64,000 nt of DNA. Source: CADEEN01 sp963751775. Lineage in GTDB: Bacteria; Pseudomonadota; Gammaproteobacteria; Burkholderiales; Burkholderiaceae_C. The notes below the pieces were generated by a model that was not told where the DNA came from, made no database searches, and worked only from the letters and a program-made list of their open reading frames with translations. The stretch covers positions 1 to 64,000 of the forward strand of contig CAVVVW010000008.1 of NCBI GenBank assembly GCA_963751775.1, in the 5' to 3' direction. This document shows, piece by piece, positions 63,319-64,000 of this stretch. The stretch's first letter is position 1, and every line of letters begins with the position of its first letter. The translations under genes and the position numbers were made by a program.

Positions 63319-64000
63319 ATGCGTCGTCGCGAAGCCCTTGCCGCCACCTTGTCCATTTCTGTGGCCAACGCCTGGGCCCAGCAACCGCGGCCGATCCGGC
63401 TGGTGGTGCCCTACCCACCCGGCGGGCCGCTGGACATCGCCGCGCGCGCGCTGGCCGAGAGCGTCAAGGACAGCCTGGGCGTCGTGATCGTCGAAAACCG
63501 CCCCGGCGCAGGCGGCAACGTCGGCGCCGATGCGGTCGCCAAGGCCGCGCCCGACGGCACGACGATCGTGATGGGCGCGGTGGCCACGCACGCCATCAAC
63601 CCCTGGCTGTACAGCAAGATGCCCTACGACGCGCTGCGCGACTTCACGCCGATCACGCTGGTGGCCCAGGTGCCCAACGTGCTGGTGATGAACAACGAGA
63701 CGGCGCAGCGGCTGGGCATCGCGACGGTGCGCGACCTGATCGCGTACGCCAAGGCGAACCCCGGCAAGCTGAACTACGGCTCGGGCGGCAACGGCAGCGC
63801 CGGCCACCTGGCCGGCGAGATGTTCAAGACCCAGGCCGGCGTGTTCATGGTCCACATCCCCTACGCCGGCGGGCCTCCCGCGCAACTGGGCCTGCTGTCG
63901 GGCCAGGTCGATCTGAACTTCGACAACCTCGCCGCCGCGTCGGCGAACATCCGCAGCGGCAGGCTGCGCGCTTTGGCCGTGACCACCGCCCAGCGCTCGA
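63319..64000 (+). CDS. Tripartite tricarboxylate transporter receptor, Bug/TctC family (cut by window edge)
   Basis: The first 227 residues of a periplasmic solute receptor; the gene continues past 64000. A signal peptide (MRRREALAATLSISVANAWA) precedes the typical mature opening QPRPIRLVVPYPPGGPLD (split). Further family motifs are VIVENRPGAGGNVGAD, LNYGSGGNGSAGHLAGEMF and VHIPYAGGPPAQ. GGGAG at 63308-63312 is a plausible ribosome-binding site. Such receptors are abundant in Burkholderiales and bind carboxylates. Divergent from the M61 gene. Confidence 0.92.
   Translation, partial: MRRREALAATLSISVANAWAQQPRPIRLVVPYPPGGPLDIAARALAESVKDSLGVVIVENRPGAGGNVGADAVAKAAPDGTTIVMGAVATHAINPWLYSKMPYDALRDFTPITLVAQVPNVLVMNNETAQRLGIATVRDLIAYAKANPGKLNYGSGGNGSAGHLAGEMFKTQAGVFMVHIPYAGGPPAQLGLLSGQVDLNFDNLAAASANIRSGRLRALAVTTAQRS

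Overview
This 64 kb window is very GC-rich chromosomal DNA from a betaproteobacterium, most likely order Burkholderiales (a Rubrivivax/Leptothrix/Comamonadaceae-like organism). The evidence is the block polA - DUF2782 - thrB - BPSS1780-type membrane protein - uvrD, a Bug/TctC-type solute receptor at the right edge, and the overall protein similarity to that order. It is mostly housekeeping and general metabolism. I see no CRISPR array, prophage, rRNA or recognisable defence island.

Layout. 0.4-10.5 kb: a secreted protein, a hydroxyacid-oxoacid transhydrogenase, a LysR regulator divergent from glyoxylate carboligase (gcl) and hydroxypyruvate isomerase (hyi), a dienelactone hydrolase/ZIP transporter pair, exopolyphosphatase (ppx) and a Crp/Fnr regulator. 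10.6-15 kb: small membrane, lipoprotein and orphan enzyme genes, including an SRPBCC-VOC fusion. 15-22 kb: type II glycerate kinase, an MFS carrier, chorismate synthase (aroC), GNAT and CBS proteins, O-acetylhomoserine sulfhydrylase, an alpha/beta hydrolase and a DUF962 (Mpo1-like) gene. 22.2-24.2 kb: a complete IS1634-type insertion sequence that landed on the stop codon of that DUF962 gene and separates it from a tandem second copy. 24.6-27.3 kb: sixA and polyphosphate kinase. 27.4-35.3 kb: a lipoprotein, a very large MalT-like/BTAD regulator, a membrane protein, an Ig-like secreted protein, and a Ser/Thr kinase with its downstream lipoprotein. 35.4-42.8 kb: polA to uvrD. 42.9-54.1 kb: patatin, GMP reductase, glutathione reductase, an S41 peptidase, valS, a degenerate 2-hydroxyacid dehydrogenase-like protein, galU, a TusA-like protein and cysM. 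54.2-64 kb: tRNA-Leu(CAA), a rhomboid protease, an HtrA-like pseudo-protease, an SDR, a CDP-glucoseen-reductase-like flavoprotein, a GFA protein, enoyl-CoA hydratase, a proline-rich protein, a DUF3108 protein, an M61 peptidase and a truncated Bug receptor.

Functional links. gcl and hyi act on glyoxylate, and the separate glycerate kinase could finish that route, although tartronate semialdehyde reductase is not here. ppk, ppx and the neighbouring sixA concern polyphosphate and phosphohistidine turnover. metY and cysM are sulfur assimilation genes.

Data quality. About half of the genes, including essential ones (valS, polA), contain frame breaks. Many are restored by putting back a single CG unit in an alternating CG tract, or one base of a homopolymer. 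I therefore treat them as probable sequence errors and give the full gene span, not fragments. The best biological stories are the IS-split tandem duplication, the leaderless transposase promoter, two catalytically degenerate enzyme-like proteins, the SRPBCC-VOC fusion and a palindromic repeat inside polA. No clearly new multi-gene system was found.
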